Shown in pieces: positions 15,444 to 15,753 of a DNA stretch of 15,753 bases. The first letter of the stretch is position 1; each line of letters opens with the position of its first letter. The position numbers and the translations under genes were made by a program. The notes under the pieces were generated by a model, which was given only the letters and a program-made list of their open reading frames with translations, was not told the origin of the DNA and ran no database searches. Source of the DNA: Coemansia sp. RSA 1804 (taxonomy: Eukaryota; Kickxellomycota; Kickxellomycetes; Kickxellales; Kickxellaceae); the NCBI GenBank assembly GCA_027578815.1, contig JANBTH010000510.1:1-15753 (forward strand), given 5' to 3'.

Positions 15444-15574
15444 ATGGACACTGAGTAAAGTAATAAGACTATAATTATTCTATTGAAATGGCAGCCATAT
15501 GTGTGATAGAAAAAGCGCATTTGTGGAATTATAACATGAATAATTATGTGCATTATATCTTAAACAAGATTAAT

Positions 15575-15753
15575 CTAAACAAGTGCGGCTACAGCCACGG
15601 CAAGTATGCCAGAGAACAATGGCGCAAACATGCTTGCTTCAGAAGTGTGGTCAGATTCTGTGCCAGACTTGCCTTCCGAATTGGAACTGTCATTGTCGCC
15701 ATCATCAAGGACATAGGCAGTAATGTTGCCGCAAGCAACACGGTCTCCCGCAG
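15575..15753 (-). CDS. Secreted GPI-anchored Cu/Zn superoxide dismutase, C-terminal fragment
   Basis: The reverse strand from the window edge reads AGDRVACGNITAYVLDD, a Ser/Gly/Asp/Glu-rich spacer of about 20 residues, then MFAPLFSGILAVAVAALV and TAG at 15575-15577 (58 residues visible; first full codon 15751-15749). GDRVACG matches the C-terminus of Cu/Zn SODs: Arg aligns with the active-site Arg143 and Cys with the disulphide Cys146 of human SOD1. A polar spacer followed by a terminal hydrophobic tail is the usual GPI-anchor signal, with candidate attachment residues in the SEAS segment just before it. Fungal surface SODs such as Candida Sod4-6 share this layout and detoxify extracellular superoxide. 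The metal-binding core and signal peptide lie outside the window, so enzyme activity cannot be judged. Confidence 0.78.
   Translation of the reverse strand, partial: AGDRVACGNITAYVLDDGDNDSSNSEGKSGTESDHTSEASMFAPLFSGILAVAVAALV

Noticed and set aside
1..15753. tRNA genes, CRISPR arrays, transposons or retroelement ends
   Set aside because: I saw no B-box (GTTCRANNC-type) in intergenic DNA, no regularly spaced direct repeats, no transposase or reverse transcriptase motif, and no terminal repeats.

Overview
This window is nuclear DNA from a fungus. It carries a short spliceosomal intron (GTAAGT donor, CTCTAAC branch site, TGTAG acceptor) inside a mitochondrial ribosomal protein gene. All recognisable genes are of fungal type: an Nrk1-type kinase, a Tsl1/Tps3-type trehalose-synthase subunit, Nog2, an EngB/Mrx8 GTPase, mL41, a MATE carrier and a GPI-anchored Cu/Zn superoxide dismutase. 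Coding DNA looks balanced in base composition and the intergenic DNA is AT-rich. CTG falls on a family-conserved leucine (in the GLF motif of the trehalose gene), which fits the standard code and not a CTG-Ser yeast. The lineage cannot be fixed from sequence alone. The domain layout of the trehalose gene differs from Saccharomyces, and an early-diverging lineage is possible (inference, low confidence).

Layout. 1-1165: no gene recognised, ending in a good intron acceptor. 1166-4369 (+): a large M16-family metalloprotease reading frame that begins at that acceptor and lacks the catalytic HxxEH exon. 4610-5440 (+): nicotinamide riboside kinase. 5575-6435 (-): EngB-type mitochondrial GTPase, convergent with the kinase. 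6436-7690: a 1.26 kb divergent intergenic region with several inverted repeats. 7691-9901 (+): Tsl1/Tps3-like trehalose-6-phosphate synthase subunit without the usual C-terminal phosphatase-like domain. 10238-12397 (-): NOG2, convergent with the trehalose gene. 12398-12816: divergent promoter. 12817-13183 (+): two-exon gene for mitochondrial ribosomal protein mL41. 13184-13892: intergenic, with hairpins and an orphan branch-site/acceptor pair. 13893-15443 (+): MATE transporter. 15575-15753 (-): C-terminal end of a secreted GPI-anchored Cu/Zn SOD, cut by the window edge.

This is mostly an ordinary housekeeping segment and I found no convincing new multi-gene system. Three genes act in ribosome production: Nog2 for the cytosolic 60S, EngB and mL41 for the mitochondrial large subunit. 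NOG2 and mL41 share one 419 bp divergent promoter. The most interesting points are the M16 gene whose catalytic exon is not within 1.1 kb upstream, the trehalose subunit with a changed active site and no phosphatase domain, the very short mL41, the SOD tail, and a compact three-stem inverted-repeat cluster at 6679-6731. Starts given here are the first in-frame ATG, except for the M16 frame, which begins at a splice acceptor.
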